Assembly: GCA_030789695.1 (NCBI GenBank)
Contig: CM061142.1
Coordinates: 352,693,486 to 352,757,485, forward strand
Direction: 5' to 3'
Length of the DNA: 64,000 bases
Source: Scilla litardierei
Taxonomy: Eukaryota > Streptophyta > Magnoliopsida > Asparagales > Asparagaceae
The notes beneath the pieces are model-generated. The model saw nothing but the letters and a program-made list of their open reading frames with translations, was not told the DNA's origin and did no database searches. Below are positions 22,958 to 34,962 of the stretch, piece after piece. Position 1 is the stretch's first letter; the number at the start of each line of letters is the position of its first letter. The translations under genes were made by a program, and so were the position numbers.

Positions 22958-23344
22958 GTTTGGTGGCCCATGCAGGTCCGTGCTAACTACCTCGTGAAAA
23001 ATATAGCAAGATCAGGATGTACAGTATAAAATACTCAAATTAACCTCGAGTATGGGATGTCTCGAGTGTTTGCATGTATATGACGTACAGGTGAAGCGTC
23101 CTTATTAACCATCTTCCTTGGTCCTCATTACCTTCTTTGAACTCTTAACCCTCAACTTGGAACTCGAGTTCCATTCTTTGGATGGATCTTCTTCTAGTAC
23201 TCTCCTTTGACAACAATCTTCCATAGATTGAACCGTTCATTCACTTCATTGCCATCATCCTTCTTTTGATGGCTTTTTAATTGTCCTATTTATTCTTAGA
23301 ATCTTCCTATTTGAAATTTTGTTCGCTTGAACTCTGGCTACATC
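22958..23344 (+). other. Element D leader and primer-site region
   Basis: Non-coding. TGGTGGCCCATGCAGGTCC follows the LTR within a few bases. The identical 19 bases occur in the same place in element G (minus strand, 45512-45543), so it is a shared family feature, probably the primer site. It does not match tRNAi-Met or tRNA-Asp. Gag, if ever present, is not recognisable. Confidence 0.6.
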
Positions 23345-24075
23345 CTTTTGTAAGGAGGGCAGTGTTCGAATTTTCGATCACCAGAAGTTCGAGTCCGACA
23401 ACGAGAGCTTATCAGAAGGACCAGTGAAGATTAGGCCAGACCTACAGATGCATTGGCGAATGCGATGGAAGTTGAACCAAGAGAAACCTGAAGTGATTCG
23501 AGAACTCATGGACGTATTTCTGAATGATCTCCTAGGATTATTGTGGATCACGTCCTCGAGTATTCAATTGATCTGATGTCAGACGCTTAACCAATATCGA
23601 AGGCACTTTACGTACAACGTTACTTCATCTTCAGGCTCGGTTGGATGATCTGTTGCGAAATGAATGGATATGACCTAACATTGGAGTGCTCTAGGTAAAA
23701 TGGATCTTGGCGTAAGAGCATCAACTAATGTTCGGTGATTGTGAAAGAGTGAACATCGTCTTCCTCGCATTGATTATACTTGGCGGATCAATCAAAGTTG
23801 GATCTAAGAAGAGGATGTCACCAATTGAGAGTCAACGTCTCGAGGACGGATTTCAAGACAAGTGTATACTCTACGAATACTTGATGATGCCATTGGTATG
23901 GTCAACCCATCGCTGGTATTCACGTGTCTCGTAATCATTCTACGAGTGCTTGAATATATTCATGGTAGTCCTCTTCAACGACATTTTCGAAGGATACTCA
24001 GAAGTATGCCAAGCATTTGAGCATGGTGCAAGACAATTTGAGACGAACCAAACCGAGACATGCAAGCATAGGTAG
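23345..24075 (+). pseudogene. pol: Decayed Ty3 chromovirus pol (end of protease, start of RT)
   Basis: Conserved pieces are recognisable across three frames by comparison with element G: a VFEFS block at the end of protease (about 23367), the Asp-Val-Phe block before RT (about 23509), 'EYSIDLMSDA' (about 23556), 'KLDLR' with the His-Gln-Leu motif (about 23800), and remains of the RT catalytic region (about 23960-24000). Multiple stops and frameshifts make it non-functional. It is the only coding remnant in element D. Confidence 0.7.
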
Positions 24076-25496
24076 ATACTTCTTCTTAGACTTTCTTGAA
24101 CTCGTATTCTTCTTCTATCCACTGTTTTCATCTTATACCTGATTTTTCCATGGGTTGAATCCTTTTTCTGCCCACCATCTTCCCCTCTTTATTTCCTTTT
24201 GTCCGCATTCTCTCCTCGAGCCCCGGCCCGGCCTACCCTACCTACCATATTGATGACTTCTGCACCCCATTTAATCCCCTCATCTCTTCCCTCAACAAAC
24301 CCATCCAATGGTTTCCCCTACACCGTGTCGACACCCACCCCTTCACCCTGTCTCTCCCCCTGCTAGCCCAACCTATCCCTTCTCGCCCAGAGCTCTGAGA
24401 CCCCACTTTATTCAGATAACACCCGCCACGTCGAGCAGTTGCAGCTGCCGCATGACATGGATCGACAAATGCCGATGGCCCTCCGACGATATGCTTTAGG
24501 ATTTTGAGGATTGTTGGGCTTAGCGACGACCCTCACTGTCACCCTCGTTGTTGCCGTGTGGTTGAGATCTTGGGAAGATGTGATTCTTGGGCTTCTTTCG
24601 AGCTCCTTGGCATCGGTATTGCCCCTATTGGTGTCCCGCTTTGGTTTCTTCCTTAATGTTAGTTGGACTGTGTGTTCTTGGTCGCTGACTTGTTTAGGGT
24701 TAATGATGATAGTTGTGGATGTCAACCTTTGGTGTTGGCAAGGGGTATCGTTGGGTATGAGTATTGGCATGCTATTGGCCTTAGGTGTTGAGGTTGGATG
24801 TCGGCCTTGTGCTTGGCTTTGGAAGATGGTTTTGTTGTTGGCTTGTTGTTGACTTGTTGTTGGCTGTTATGGGAAATGCTGGAAAGAGTAATAGCGATAA
24901 GTATGGTCCTTGAAAGTTGGCCTTGTATTTGTTTTTTGGTGTTGTCCTGGATGTTGGTTTGTTGTTGGGTATTATCGGAGTTGATGGCATTGGTGCTTGG
25001 ATGGTTATGTGTAACAGTACAAATGCATATGGATTAGTCGATACCCCCCATTCTATGCTATATTATGAATGGCATCCTTGGCTAGACCCCGTTAGTCACA
25101 ATTAGCACAAGTAGAACTTTAACTTTATGATCTTCCTTTTGATGTGGTTTAAATAGCTTGCTACTGGCTTATCACCTCAAGTTCCAAGTTCGAACAGATG
25201 TTGTCATCATAATAACCCTCATTTTCATATAATGCCATTATCTCATATTTTGGCTACTTGAGAAGTCAGGGACCTATTGCGAGGAGACTGGTTTAGGGAC
25301 TAGTTACGAAAGCTATGGTAATATTAACATCTCTTATTTTCTTGATGCTATGATATCACATTATATTTCATGTTATTAACAACTTATTTTACTAGATCGT
25401 TATCATTCATCATGCCTTCCCGTTGATCGTTTAATTGCTTAGGCAATGATCAGTCTTCTAAATTCCGAGGACGGAATTTTTGTAAGGAGTGTAGAA
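24076..25496 (+). other. Element D internal region, no recognisable gene, ending in polypurine tract
   Basis: Open frames here (for example 24511-24852 plus, 24408-24770 minus) are overlapping low-complexity frames with no family signature. The rest of pol appears deleted. The final 40 bp has 'ccgaggacggaattt' followed by aaggagtgtagaa directly before the 3' LTR; this is the same arrangement as in G, where 'ccgagggcggaat' precedes its PPT. Confidence 0.6.
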
Positions 25497-26908
25497 TGTA
25501 ACGGCCAGTTTTCATAGTGCACGGTTTGTCGTAACAAAGACAATTTCAAACGCTTTCAAAAATGAGTAAATGATTTTTTTTAAAAATTTTTCGTCGCTCA
25601 AATCTTAAAAAGGTCTTTAATTTCGTGATCCTCGCGACGATCGAACCCGCAGATTTTTTTTTCGTAATTTTTCAGAATCGATTATAAAAATCGATATTTT
25701 AATGTTAAAATAATAATATTTATAATTACTTTTCCCTAATTACTTTTAATTATTACTAATTACCTTAATCTACCCCTAACCGTTGGCAACCTCCAATGTT
25801 TTGATGATGGGAGAGTTTTAGTCTAAGCGTCATACGCTTAGTCAAAATCTCCACCTAACTTCATTTATAGCTAATTGAATTAAGTAATATTTAATTAATA
25901 ATATATTAGATTTTTATATTATTTTCTAAACCTTCTATTAACCCCTCACTCCCCGTTTTCATGCATGCTCAGTCAAGGATAGACCCCTCACCATCTCCTT
26001 CTCCTCTTGCAGCCAACGAGAAACCCACTCCCTTCAGACCATCACTCATAAACTTAAACCCATCGCGCTCCCCCCTCCTTTATGCTCCAAGACCGCCGGA
26101 GCTACTCCATCCCCGCCACCCCTTTCACTCCCACCTCCGGTCACCATCCTCCTCGTCGACATCCAAACACTCCTCCCTTCTCCGTTAGTCCACAAACCAC
26201 GCTCCACCGCCACCTCCCCGAGACCGTCGAGGACGTCGCTGTGTCCAATGCCCCCTAATCTTAGCCCTCCTCCACGTCGACAATAGCCCCCCCCCCTTTT
26301 TTTCTGTTGTCCCGAGCTACCCAATGGACCCACCATGCCTCCACCGGCACCAAACAACCCACGGCGCCACCAAGCCCAGCCGGGCCTCCACCTCACTACC
26401 TCTGACCCGTCGCCATCGCCGTGAGCACGGCCCCCACTACGATGCAACAGCACCTCGAGCTCAATGCAACACCCGCTATCGTTCTATTCTTTTCCCCACC
26501 ACCGCAAGCCCGTCGCTCCTGCCACCTTTCCATCACGGCAACCCAAACCCGCCGACGGCTCCTCCAGCGACGCCGTAGAACTCCGACGGAGCAACTTCGA
26601 TCAGCCCCCCCATCTCCACTCCGCAGCTGCCTCGCTTGCCACCCTCGCTACCCTCATCATCGGAGATCCCTCGCTCTGCCCTGAGCCACACAGCGCCACC
26701 AACGGCTCCACCACAACTCGTCGTCATGATCTACTCTTCCCCACGGCTCCGTTCGATGTTTTCCCACCGCCATAGCTACCGCGACGCTGACACCGCTGTT
26801 TGCCGACGTCACCCGCGCCGCCGACCCACCCACGCTACCGTCGCACCTAGCAGCTTCCCATGCCGCTGCTGTCGTGCATGGTATCGAAAGAGAGAAGAAA
26901 GAACTATG
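25497..26908 (+). repeat. Element D 3' LTR, left part (split by element F)
   Basis: Begins TGTAACGGCC after the polypurine tract. It aligns with 10766-11798 and with 20041-20395. It is broken at 26908 by Sirevirus F; the last five bases, CTATG, pair with TTATG at 49738-49742 as the target duplication (one mismatch). Confidence 0.88.
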
Positions 26909-27640
26909 TGTAATGCCCTACGTAGCTACTGCACAAGTACTAGAAGGGGGATGAATAGTACTTTAAAATAATTAAGAAGATAATTCCTAGTTATCTTGCA
27001 AACTCAACCAACAATGCGGAAATGCGGAAATGTAAATAATGACAACAAAGAAATGCAATCGCAAACAGACAATTTAACGGGTTCGGATCCACCCAAGTCT
27101 CCCCGACTTGTTCCTGGTGATCCTACGTCCTAAACACCCGGATCCCCTCCGGATACTTGAGTTAGAAACTTCTAACTCAAATTTGCACTATGAAATACTT
27201 GTAGAAACCTCTACAAGATCAAATCATACACAAATCGAAATGTGACTCCCACAACCGGGATCACAAATCAAACTCTCACAACCGAGAGTAAAACACTCAC
27301 AATATCGAAGTAAATGAAATAGAAATGCTTACCACAAAATACATATGCCTTGAGTAAAACTTACGATTTAGGGCAAAGATGATTTTGGGGAAGATGAAGG
27401 CACTAAACCCAAGCTCCAAGATGTAGATCAGCGATGGAGACCTAGGAGTATGTTGGTGACCTAGAATCAAGCTCTTGGCTTGGAAGGCTCACAATCAATG
27501 AATCTCTCTTTTGAAATAAGAGTGAGGGAGAGATTCAAGTGAGAAATGAAAGAGCTTTGAATGAGGATTAAATGCTTCTCTTTGATTCTCTAAAGATCAA
27601 TAAATATCAGCCTTGAATGCTATGAATACAGCACTCCAAG

Positions 27641-27650
27641 TATATATAGG
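27641..27650 (-). promoter_or_regulatory. TATA box of LTR F
   Basis: tatatatagg, read as CCTATATATA on the minus strand, about 65 bp downstream of the last motif of the array. The copy in the active 5' LTR is at 48735-48744. Confidence 0.65.
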
Positions 27651-27714
27651 ATAGAGGAAAGAGAGAGCAAAATTCGAGGCATTTAATGCTCTAACGGCTC
27701 TATTTTGAAGCAGA

Positions 27715-28250
27715 CTAGTCGGTCAAAGAAGAACCACTGACCGACTAGTTCATCAACTAGTCGATTGGTGAAACAATATGAACCGACTAAGAGGTGAACA
27801 GCCAAAAGGTGAAGTTATGGGAATGAATAACTAGTCGGTCTAAGAAGACTTGCCAACCGACTAGTTTCACAACTAGTTGGTCGGTGAGTCAACTTTGACC
27901 GACTAACAGGTGAAATAGAGAAGGCTGAACTCGAGATGAATTAGTCGGTCCAAGAACAAAGTCTAACCGACTAGTTCATCAACTAGTCGGTCGACAAATG
28001 TTCTTTGACCGACTAACGATAAACAATAACTTAGGCTGTACAGGGAAAGCTAAACTAGTCGGTCTAAGAAGGATTCCTAACCAACTAGTTTCACAACTAG
28101 TCGGTCGGTGAACCTCCTTTGACCGACTAACTGTAAACAGTAAGTGAGCTGAAATTGAACAAGGCAAACTAGTCGGTTCAAGAAGCTTTACCGACCGACT
28201 AGATTGCCATCTAGTCGGTTGGTTCTTCTTCTTGAACCAACTAACATGCA
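27715..28250. repeat. Palindrome motif array of LTR F (CGACTAGT...ACTAGTCG)
   Basis: About five units of roughly 110 bp. Each has an inverted pair, GACCGACTAGT and ACTAGTCGGTC, separated by 6-8 bases (able to form a hairpin with 11-bp arms), followed by a single GACCGACTAA. The second copy is at about 48806-49335 in the 5' LTR. It lies upstream of the TATA box in element orientation. Confidence 0.9.
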
Positions 28251-28643
28251 CAAGAAGCCGCGAATCGAAGCGCAAAGCTTCGGGAAAGTTTGTATGGGCT
28301 TCTACTAAGATCCTAGCTCTAAGATATGAGCGTTATGAAGATTAAAACGTAAGACCTACTCAAGGCTTAACAATCTACGAAATGAAGCTAGAAGACTATA
28401 AAATAAACTTGACGAACCGTCTTCAAAAGCTTCGATCGAATCTTCTTGAATTCAATAATGGTCCTTGAGCTTCAACGAAGCTTTAGGCACACGTTCACGC
28501 GCTTTGAGAAGTCTCGAGACGTCGCTTTGGATGTTCATATAAATTTGGCGACGATCTCCATAACTGCGCTCATAAAGAGTTAGTTCACGATATTTATGTT
28601 TATTCATCATCCAAAACCAAATCCGAGGAATCAATACTCAACA

Positions 28644-29569
28644 TTCTCCCCCTTTTTGATGATGAAAAACCAACATAAATAATAATAAAAAATAATGATT
28701 CAAATGAAATTTACTTACTCCCCCTGCATTGATGACACGTTAATTCCAAATTAAATATTAATCATACGCATCAAGCAGACGAGTAAAGTATAAAATGTGA
28801 ATCAATTATTGAAATATCGGATTTGAAATCCATTTTTATATCTTACGTCCACCTGAATCTAACATATCAAATTAGATTCATGGTAAATTGCTTTGAATTA
28901 TCAATTAGCACATCGTTATTATTAATTCTATCCCCCTTTGGCATAAGCAAAAAGAGTGGGAGGAGATCAACGACAACAACAATGGATAGAAAAAATAAAA
29001 GCACGGGAGTCGAAGAATACGACCACGGTCCAAATGACACCAAAGGAAAATACGAAGTAAATCAAAGCGTGTCAATGAGACCAAAGTCGAAAATCGAAAC
29101 ATAAAATCATCAAAACTCAAATTAATTTCACGAATTAAGTTATGGAATATACTCTCCAATATCAACATTCTTGATGAATTAAGTGCATGGAAAACAATTC
29201 TATGTTTCCATAGAAATAATTTCTATTAAATCAAGATTTTAATCGTCGAGCGACGAAGGCATTCATCAGAGATAGAAATATAATGTGCACATGGAAGTAA
29301 ATGTCAACACGATGTATATATAAATATGAAACATGGATACATCAAAAGTATACATCGCCAACATACATAAAAGCGATCCTCAGATCGAGTCACATCATAC
29401 AACATGTATCACAAAAGATATCGGAGTATCACATACATACAAAAATATCAAAACTCTATAAGAGATACATCAAAATACATCAAAATTCAGAACCACCATC
29501 TATCCTACCCCACTCTCTCACAACTACATATATCATCCAAAGTGCATATGGAGAGTCCTCCAAGCTGGC
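28644..29569 (-). other. Element F 3' non-coding region with PPT motifs
   Basis: No gene. The terminal polypurine tract, AAAAAGGGGGAGAA on the minus strand, abuts the LTR at 28644-28658. Additional CTCCCCC-type runs on the plus strand are near 28715 and 28930. Plus-strand frames such as 29301-29879 overlap the real minus-strand gene and are shadows. Confidence 0.75.
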
Positions 29570-31141
29570 TCAGGAGGTGGAGGCAGGGTCAGCAGCAGTA
29601 GCACGCTCTGCAGGAGGGGTGGTGGTCACTGGGTCAGCAGGAGTGTCCACAGACAGGAGTGTCGTAGCAGGAGTGGCCTCGGGAGCACCAGACGAAGTAT
29701 CCATCGGAGGGACGGTGGCAGCAGGTGTGCTCTCGGGGTCACCGGCAGAAGTAGCAGCAGCACCAGAAGACATACCCTCAGGGGTACGAGTAGCAGCAGA
29801 ACGAACAAGCTCCTGGAGCTCATCCTCATCCATCTCCTCCTCGTCAGAAACAGACGGAGGAACCTCTATGCCCAAGTAAGATGTGATGCAAGCGAGAATC
29901 TCCTCAGAGTGAGCACAACGAGACTCCACACGTTTCAACGAACATGCAAGCTCAACGAGAGTAGGAGAGGGAGCAGCTGAAGCAGAGGCTGAAGCAGAAG
30001 GGGTCATCCTCTGAACATGACGAAGCGCCACAAGAGACTTCTTGACGGCCGTCGCATTCAGAGGGGGACCAAGAGGATGCTCATCATCGGGAGGAAGAGG
30101 GACACGGAAGTGATGGAATACGAGAGTCAATAGGCACATGTATGGAATGTGGGTTGACTTGGTGGACTTTCGAATACATTCGAAGGAGTCCATCTTGTCA
30201 AGAATAATCCGTGCCCAATTGATCTCGCTCCCCATGAAAATAGCGTAAATGAGTTTGAGGAATGGCTGGGAGGGTAAGCTAGATGAGCCGTACTTCGGAA
30301 GGAGGCACGACTTCAAGATAAGATTTAGAACCAAGGCATTCGGCTTAAATGACTTGGATGGGACGCCAATCATGGCGGGAGGGATGACATGGAAAATCTC
30401 GGAGAGCATGGCCTGGTCAAGATCAGAAATATCGTCAACTGAGATATCGACAGGAAGAAGGCCAGACGAGGAGACACCTATCAAATCCCATAATATTTCT
30501 GCCGTGAGGACTATCGTTGTCCCCAAGACAGTCGTCGCAATGGAATGGGTCTCGTCGTACTGACCGCGAACACGGTTCGCATAGAAAAGCTTGATTAGAC
30601 GGGGGTATGGATGTGGATTCGGCTTCGGGTCATGGCGAAGATAATCGATAAGGACGGAATGAGAAAGTAGATCGGCTAGGTGAGGGAAGTCGGAGAACTG
30701 AACGAAATACTCCAATAACAGAGGACAGTGCTCGATACAGTTGTATGCCGCGAGACACAACGGGTCATCGCGACATAGCGAAATATCGACACCGCCAACT
30801 GGCATGGGAGCCTTCCCCTTAGGCTGACGAGTGCTAGATCGGGGTGGAGGAGTAGGATCCCTATGGGTAGGCTCGGTCTCAGGGATATATTCCGTGTCAG
30901 AATCAGAATCAGCTGGAGGAGTGGGAGAAGGGAATGAAGCTGGAGACACGGGCTGTTTCCTAGGCTTGGGCTGAGATCTAGGCTTGGCGATTGCCGTCCT
31001 CTTCTTCTTAAGAGGAGGCGAAGACGACGAAGGATGGGTTGATTTAGATCGGCGTTTGGGTTGCGGGGGGTCCGTAGGAGGCGACTCAACAGTCATAGGT
31101 GACAGACTCGAGGGTCGGATCGGGATGCGTGTCTTTGCCAT
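29570..31141 (-). CDS. Envelope-position ORF of Sirevirus F (putative plant transposon protein family), 523 aa, intact
   Basis: The N-terminal 110 residues are basic then Pro/Ser-rich, with a likely nuclear signal (KKKRTAIAKPR). Residues about 130-345 match the plant transposon-associated domain often annotated 'putative plant transposon protein': 'RLIKLFYANRV', an 'ILWDLIGV' block, 'LILKSCLLPKYGS', 'INWARIILDKM', 'YMCLLTLVFHHFRVPL'. The tail is acidic then Thr/Ala/Pro-rich. I see no signal peptide or clear membrane helix, so an envelope role is not supported by sequence; only its position downstream of pol recalls env. It lies 670 bp after pol, with an array of the LTR's own motif in the gap. 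No stops interrupt it although gag and pol are broken. Confidence 0.8.
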   Translation of the reverse strand: MAKTRIPIRPSSLSPMTVESPPTDPPQPKRRSKSTHPSSSSPPLKKKRTAIAKPRSQPKPRKQPVSPASFPSPTPPADSDSDTEYIPETEPTHRDPTPPPRSSTRQPKGKAPMPVGGVDISLCRDDPLCLAAYNCIEHCPLLLEYFVQFSDFPHLADLLSHSVLIDYLRHDPKPNPHPYPRLIKLFYANRVRGQYDETHSIATTVLGTTIVLTAEILWDLIGVSSSGLLPVDISVDDISDLDQAMLSEIFHVIPPAMIGVPSKSFKPNALVLNLILKSCLLPKYGSSSLPSQPFLKLIYAIFMGSEINWARIILDKMDSFECIRKSTKSTHIPYMCLLTLVFHHFRVPLPPDDEHPLGPPLNATAVKKSLVALRHVQRMTPSASASASAAPSPTLVELACSLKRVESRCAHSEEILACITSYLGIEVPPSVSDEEEMDEDELQELVRSAATRTPEGMSSGAAATSAGDPESTPAATVPPMDTSSGAPEATPATTLLSVDTPADPVTTTPPAERATAADPASTS

Positions 31142-31810
31142 AATCGAGACAAGACACGCACAAAAACACGAAATTGAAAACTAAAACACTAGGAGCAAAC
31201 CCTAAACCGAACAGAAATAGATAGGAAACTAGGGCTAAAAGCTTAGAGGGAGTGAAGGTCGAAGGGGTTTTGGTAGAGGGAGAGTTTTCGCATCGACTAG
31301 AATAGATTCTAGTCGGTGTGGGGTTGATTTAATTGACTGGAAATTGAAAAGACAAAGCAGTACACGTTGCATTTAGTCGGTCACAGTTCAAGCGCTGACC
31401 GACTAGATGACGATCTAGTCGGTCGGCCAATAAGCTTGAACCGACTAAGTGCAAACAGTAACTGAGGCCAAAAATTAAGCATGAGTTAGTATGTCTGTGT
31501 TCATTTACTGACCGACTAGAACGCAATCTAGTCGGTCGGTCAATGAACATGAACCGACTACCAGAGTTCAAAAATTTTAGAATTTGAAATTTTGAGTTCT
31601 CTCCTAATCGCACTTGGACGATACATCAAAATACTCTCATATATCATTATACCACATTAAACATCGAAAATATTAAATTTGACGTTCATGAATAAATCGA
31701 GCGAAAATTCCGAAAATTCAACCAAAAATCCAGAAAATTTCAATTAATCTAGCATGAGCATATGTAAAGAAATTTTAATAGCATGCATAGATTTTTGAAA
31801 AATATGAACC
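31142..31810 (-). other. Spacer between pol and the extra ORF of element F, with LTR-type motifs
   Basis: Non-coding. It contains the same CGACTAGT/ACTAGTCGGTC motifs as the LTR: inverted pairs around 31400-31420 and 31513-31540, and a near-perfect palindrome at 31294-31315 (10-bp arms, 2-bp centre). No clear TATA box follows on the minus strand. Its position suggests a regulatory region for the downstream ORF. Confidence 0.6.
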
Positions 31811-34800
31811 CTAAATCTCAGATTCACCCATAATCTCCAATTCTCGACGCATCCGCACAAAGGAGTCTTCCTTTAGTGGTTTCGTGAAAATATCGGCAAT
31901 TTACTTCTGGGTTTCAACGTACACTAAAATGATGTCCTTTTTAGCAATATGATCATCTAAGAAATGGTGACAGACATCTATGTGTTTAGAACGGAAATGG
32001 TGTACCGGATTCTTAGAGAGACAAACTGCACTTTGGTTGTCCACCATGATAGGGCAAGTATCACTGTTTATACCAAAGTCTTTAAGAGTGTGTCTCATCC
32101 AAAGAACCTGAGCACACGCGGCACCTGCGGCAATATATTCCGCCTCGGTGGTTGAAAGTGATAAGGAATTCTGCTTCTTGGAAAACCAAGAGACAAGAGA
32201 ATTTCCTATAAAATGGCAAGTGCCACTAGTACTTTTCCTGTCGGATTTGCATCCCGCATAATCTGCGTCACTATATGAGATTAACTCATATGTGCTAGAC
32301 TTTGGATAAAGTAATCCAAAATCAAGTGTGTAACTTAAATAACGAAAAATACGTTTTACCGCTACTAAGTGAGATTCCTTAGGTTGAGACTTATAATGAG
32401 CACATACACATACGGCAAACATAATATCGGGCCTACTTGCGATAAGATATAGTAAACTACCTATCATACCTCGATATAGACGAATGTCTACATGTTTACT
32501 GCCCGTATCTTTATCAAGATGTGTAGTAGTGCTCATTGGAGTCTTCTTCCCGCAGGCATTCTCCATTCCAAATCGCTTTAGCAACTCCACCGTGTACTTG
32601 GTTTGGTGGATGAAGATTGCATCGTTCATTTGGCGAATTTGGAGACCTAAGAAATATTTGAGCTCACCCATGTGGCTCATCTCAAATTGATCCTTCATCA
32701 CATTAGAAAACTCTTCGCAAAGAGTGAAGTTAGTAGCACCGAAAATGATATCAACAACATAAATTTGAACTAAAATAATATCATTATTCGAATACTTAAC
32801 AAATAAGGTAGAATCAACTTCTCCCATTTTAAAACCTAAATCCAAAAGAAAATTCTTTAGACGGTCATACCAAGCTCGAGGAGCTTGTCTCAAACCGTAA
32901 AGTGCTTTCTTAAGTTTGAAAACGTGATTTGGAAATTTTTCATTTATAAAACCCGGAGGTTGAGAAACATAAACTTCCTCAACAACATCTCTGTTTAAAA
33001 ACGCACTTTCTACATCCATTTGAAAGAGTTTAAAATCTTTATGGCATGCAAAAGATAACAATAATCTAATAGATTCTAATCTAGCTACCGGAGCAAAGGA
33101 TTCTTCAAAATCAATACCTTCCTCTTGCCGATAGCCTTAAGCTACTAACCGAGCTTTGTTCCAGACCACGATTTCGTTTTCGTCGATCTTGTTCTTGAAA
33201 ATCCACTTCGTTCCTATAACGATGTGGTTCTTCGAAGGCAATGGAACAAGCTCCCAAACTTCATTCCTCTCGAATTGAATGAGTTCCTCCTCCATGGCAA
33301 GGATCCAAGCACTATCTTCGCACGCTTCGTTAATATTCGTTGGCTCTATTGAGGAGGCAAAGGCACAATGAGCGAAGTAATTGACTTGTGATCTCGTCTT
33401 GACACTATCAAGGATATTGCCAATGACTTGCTCATGGGGATGATCACGAACTGTATGAAGCCGTTTGGGAATTCCCTGATCACTAGGAACATTCTCAAAA
33501 GATTCATTAGTAGGGTTAGTAACTATAGAATCAATAGAATTAGAATTACCAATTGAATCACATAGGACATCCATAGAGTCATCATCATTAGTAATTCTAG
33601 TCGGGACAAAGCCTTCATTAAATGAAACATGAAGTGATTCCTCGATCGTTGAGGTTCGTTTGTTGTATATCTGGTAGGCTTTGCTACGGGAGGAATATCC
33701 AACAAATATCCCCTCATCGGATCTTGGATCAAATTTGTCCAAACTACCATACGTGTTTTTAATAAAACATTTTGCACCGAAAACTCGAAAATGTTTAACT
33801 TGAGGCAATTTACCAAACAACAATTCATAACAAGTTTTTTTAGTGCCGGGCCTCAAAAGTATCCTATTAAACACATAACAAGCGGTATGTACCGCTTCCG
33901 CCCAAAATTGATGGCCAAGTTGGCTATCCTCAAGCATAGTGCGAGCACATTCCACTAGCGTCCTATTCTTCCTCTCAACAACACCATTTTGAGGAGGTGC
34001 GCGAGAGAAAGAGAAGGTGTGAGTAATACCAACTTCATCACAAAAAGTTGAGAAAGACTCATTCTCAAATTCCCCTCCATGATCACTACGAATAGTGAAA
34101 ATGGTGGTTCCAATGAGATTTTGTACTTTCTTAACAAATATTGTGAAGTTTTCAAAAGCATCATTTTTATTACTTAAGAAAATACCCAAGTAAATCTAGA
34201 AAAGTCATCAACGATGACAAGTCCATATCTAGCATTACCTAATGAAGCAACTCTAGTTGGCCCAAAAAGATCTAGATGTAAAAGCTCTAGAGGCCGCTTA
34301 GAAGAAATGCTTTTCTTAGGTTTAAATGAAGATTTTGGAAGCTTGCCTCGTTGACACGAGTCCCAAAAGCTTTTCTTTTGAAAGACAAGCTTAGGGAAGC
34401 CTCTAATAGAATTTAACTTGGAAAGCTTAAAAAGTGTTCCAAAGTTCACATGACCAAAACGTCGATGCCATAAGTGTTGTTCACTTGTGTTGGCAATGAG
34501 ACATTGTTCATGTGATCTTGAAAGATCTAGAATATATATCCTTATGGCGTGTGCCGAAAAATAATAAATCATTATTATCTTTTCTTAAAATATGGCACAT
34601 TCCTTTCGCAAAGCTAACTTTGTAACCCTTGTCACAAAGTTGGCTTATTGAAATAAGATTGTGGTTTAATCCTTTAACAAGGTAAACATCACTTATAAGT
34701 GGTTTAGAAGGATTACCCACTTTTCCAACACCTATGATGGTTCCGCTCTCGTTACCTCCAAAGACTACCCGGTTTCCATTTGCAATGGGCACCACTCTGG

Positions 34801-34860
34801 AGAGCAATTGAGCGTCACCCGTCATGTGTTTTGAACACCCGCTATCGAGTATCCAATTAT
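31811..34860 (-). pseudogene. pol: Copia pol of element F: protease, integrase, RT, RNase H (inactivated)
   Basis: In order on the minus strand: protease with WILDSGCSKHMTG (about 34808-34850); integrase zinc domain with His-Leu-Trp-His and one of the paired Cys replaced by Trp (Phe-Trp-Asp-Ser-Cys, about 34370); integrase core with the Asp, 'SDHGGEFEN' and 'NGVVERKNRT' catalytic blocks (about 34280-33980); RT; RNase H with 'SDADYAG' and the C-terminal 'TKPL' block. Breaks: stop TAA at 33137-33139 before the first RT block, stop TAA at 31901-31903, frame changes near 34508-34570 and 34175, and the RT active-site YVDD reads YVVD (codon 32753-32755). Each of these alone should disable reverse transcription or integration. 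Confidence 0.88.
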
Positions 34861-34962
34861 TATTGGAGCTAAATTTGGATTTATTGCTCCGTTTCTTTTT
34901 CTTGAGTACCTAAAGATAAACATATCATTCTATGGTACCCAAGGTCGTTGGGTCCTAAAAGA

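Larger units (their letters stand above)
26909..28643 (-). repeat. Element F 3' LTR
   Basis: On the minus strand begins TGTTGAGTATTG and ends GGGCATTACA. It carries the GACCGACTAGT / ACTAGTCGGTC array at about 27715-28250 and a TATA box (tatatatagg, 27641-27650, reading CCTATATATA on the minus strand) just downstream. Confidence 0.93.

Noticed and set aside
24408..25037. Overlapping open frames in the D internal region suggesting a host gene
   Set aside because: Hydrophobic, low-complexity frames on both strands, no family signature, flanked by decayed pol and the PPT of element D.
29570..31141. Calling the extra ORF of F a true viral envelope gene
   Set aside because: No signal peptide, fusion peptide or membrane helix is visible; only its position resembles env.
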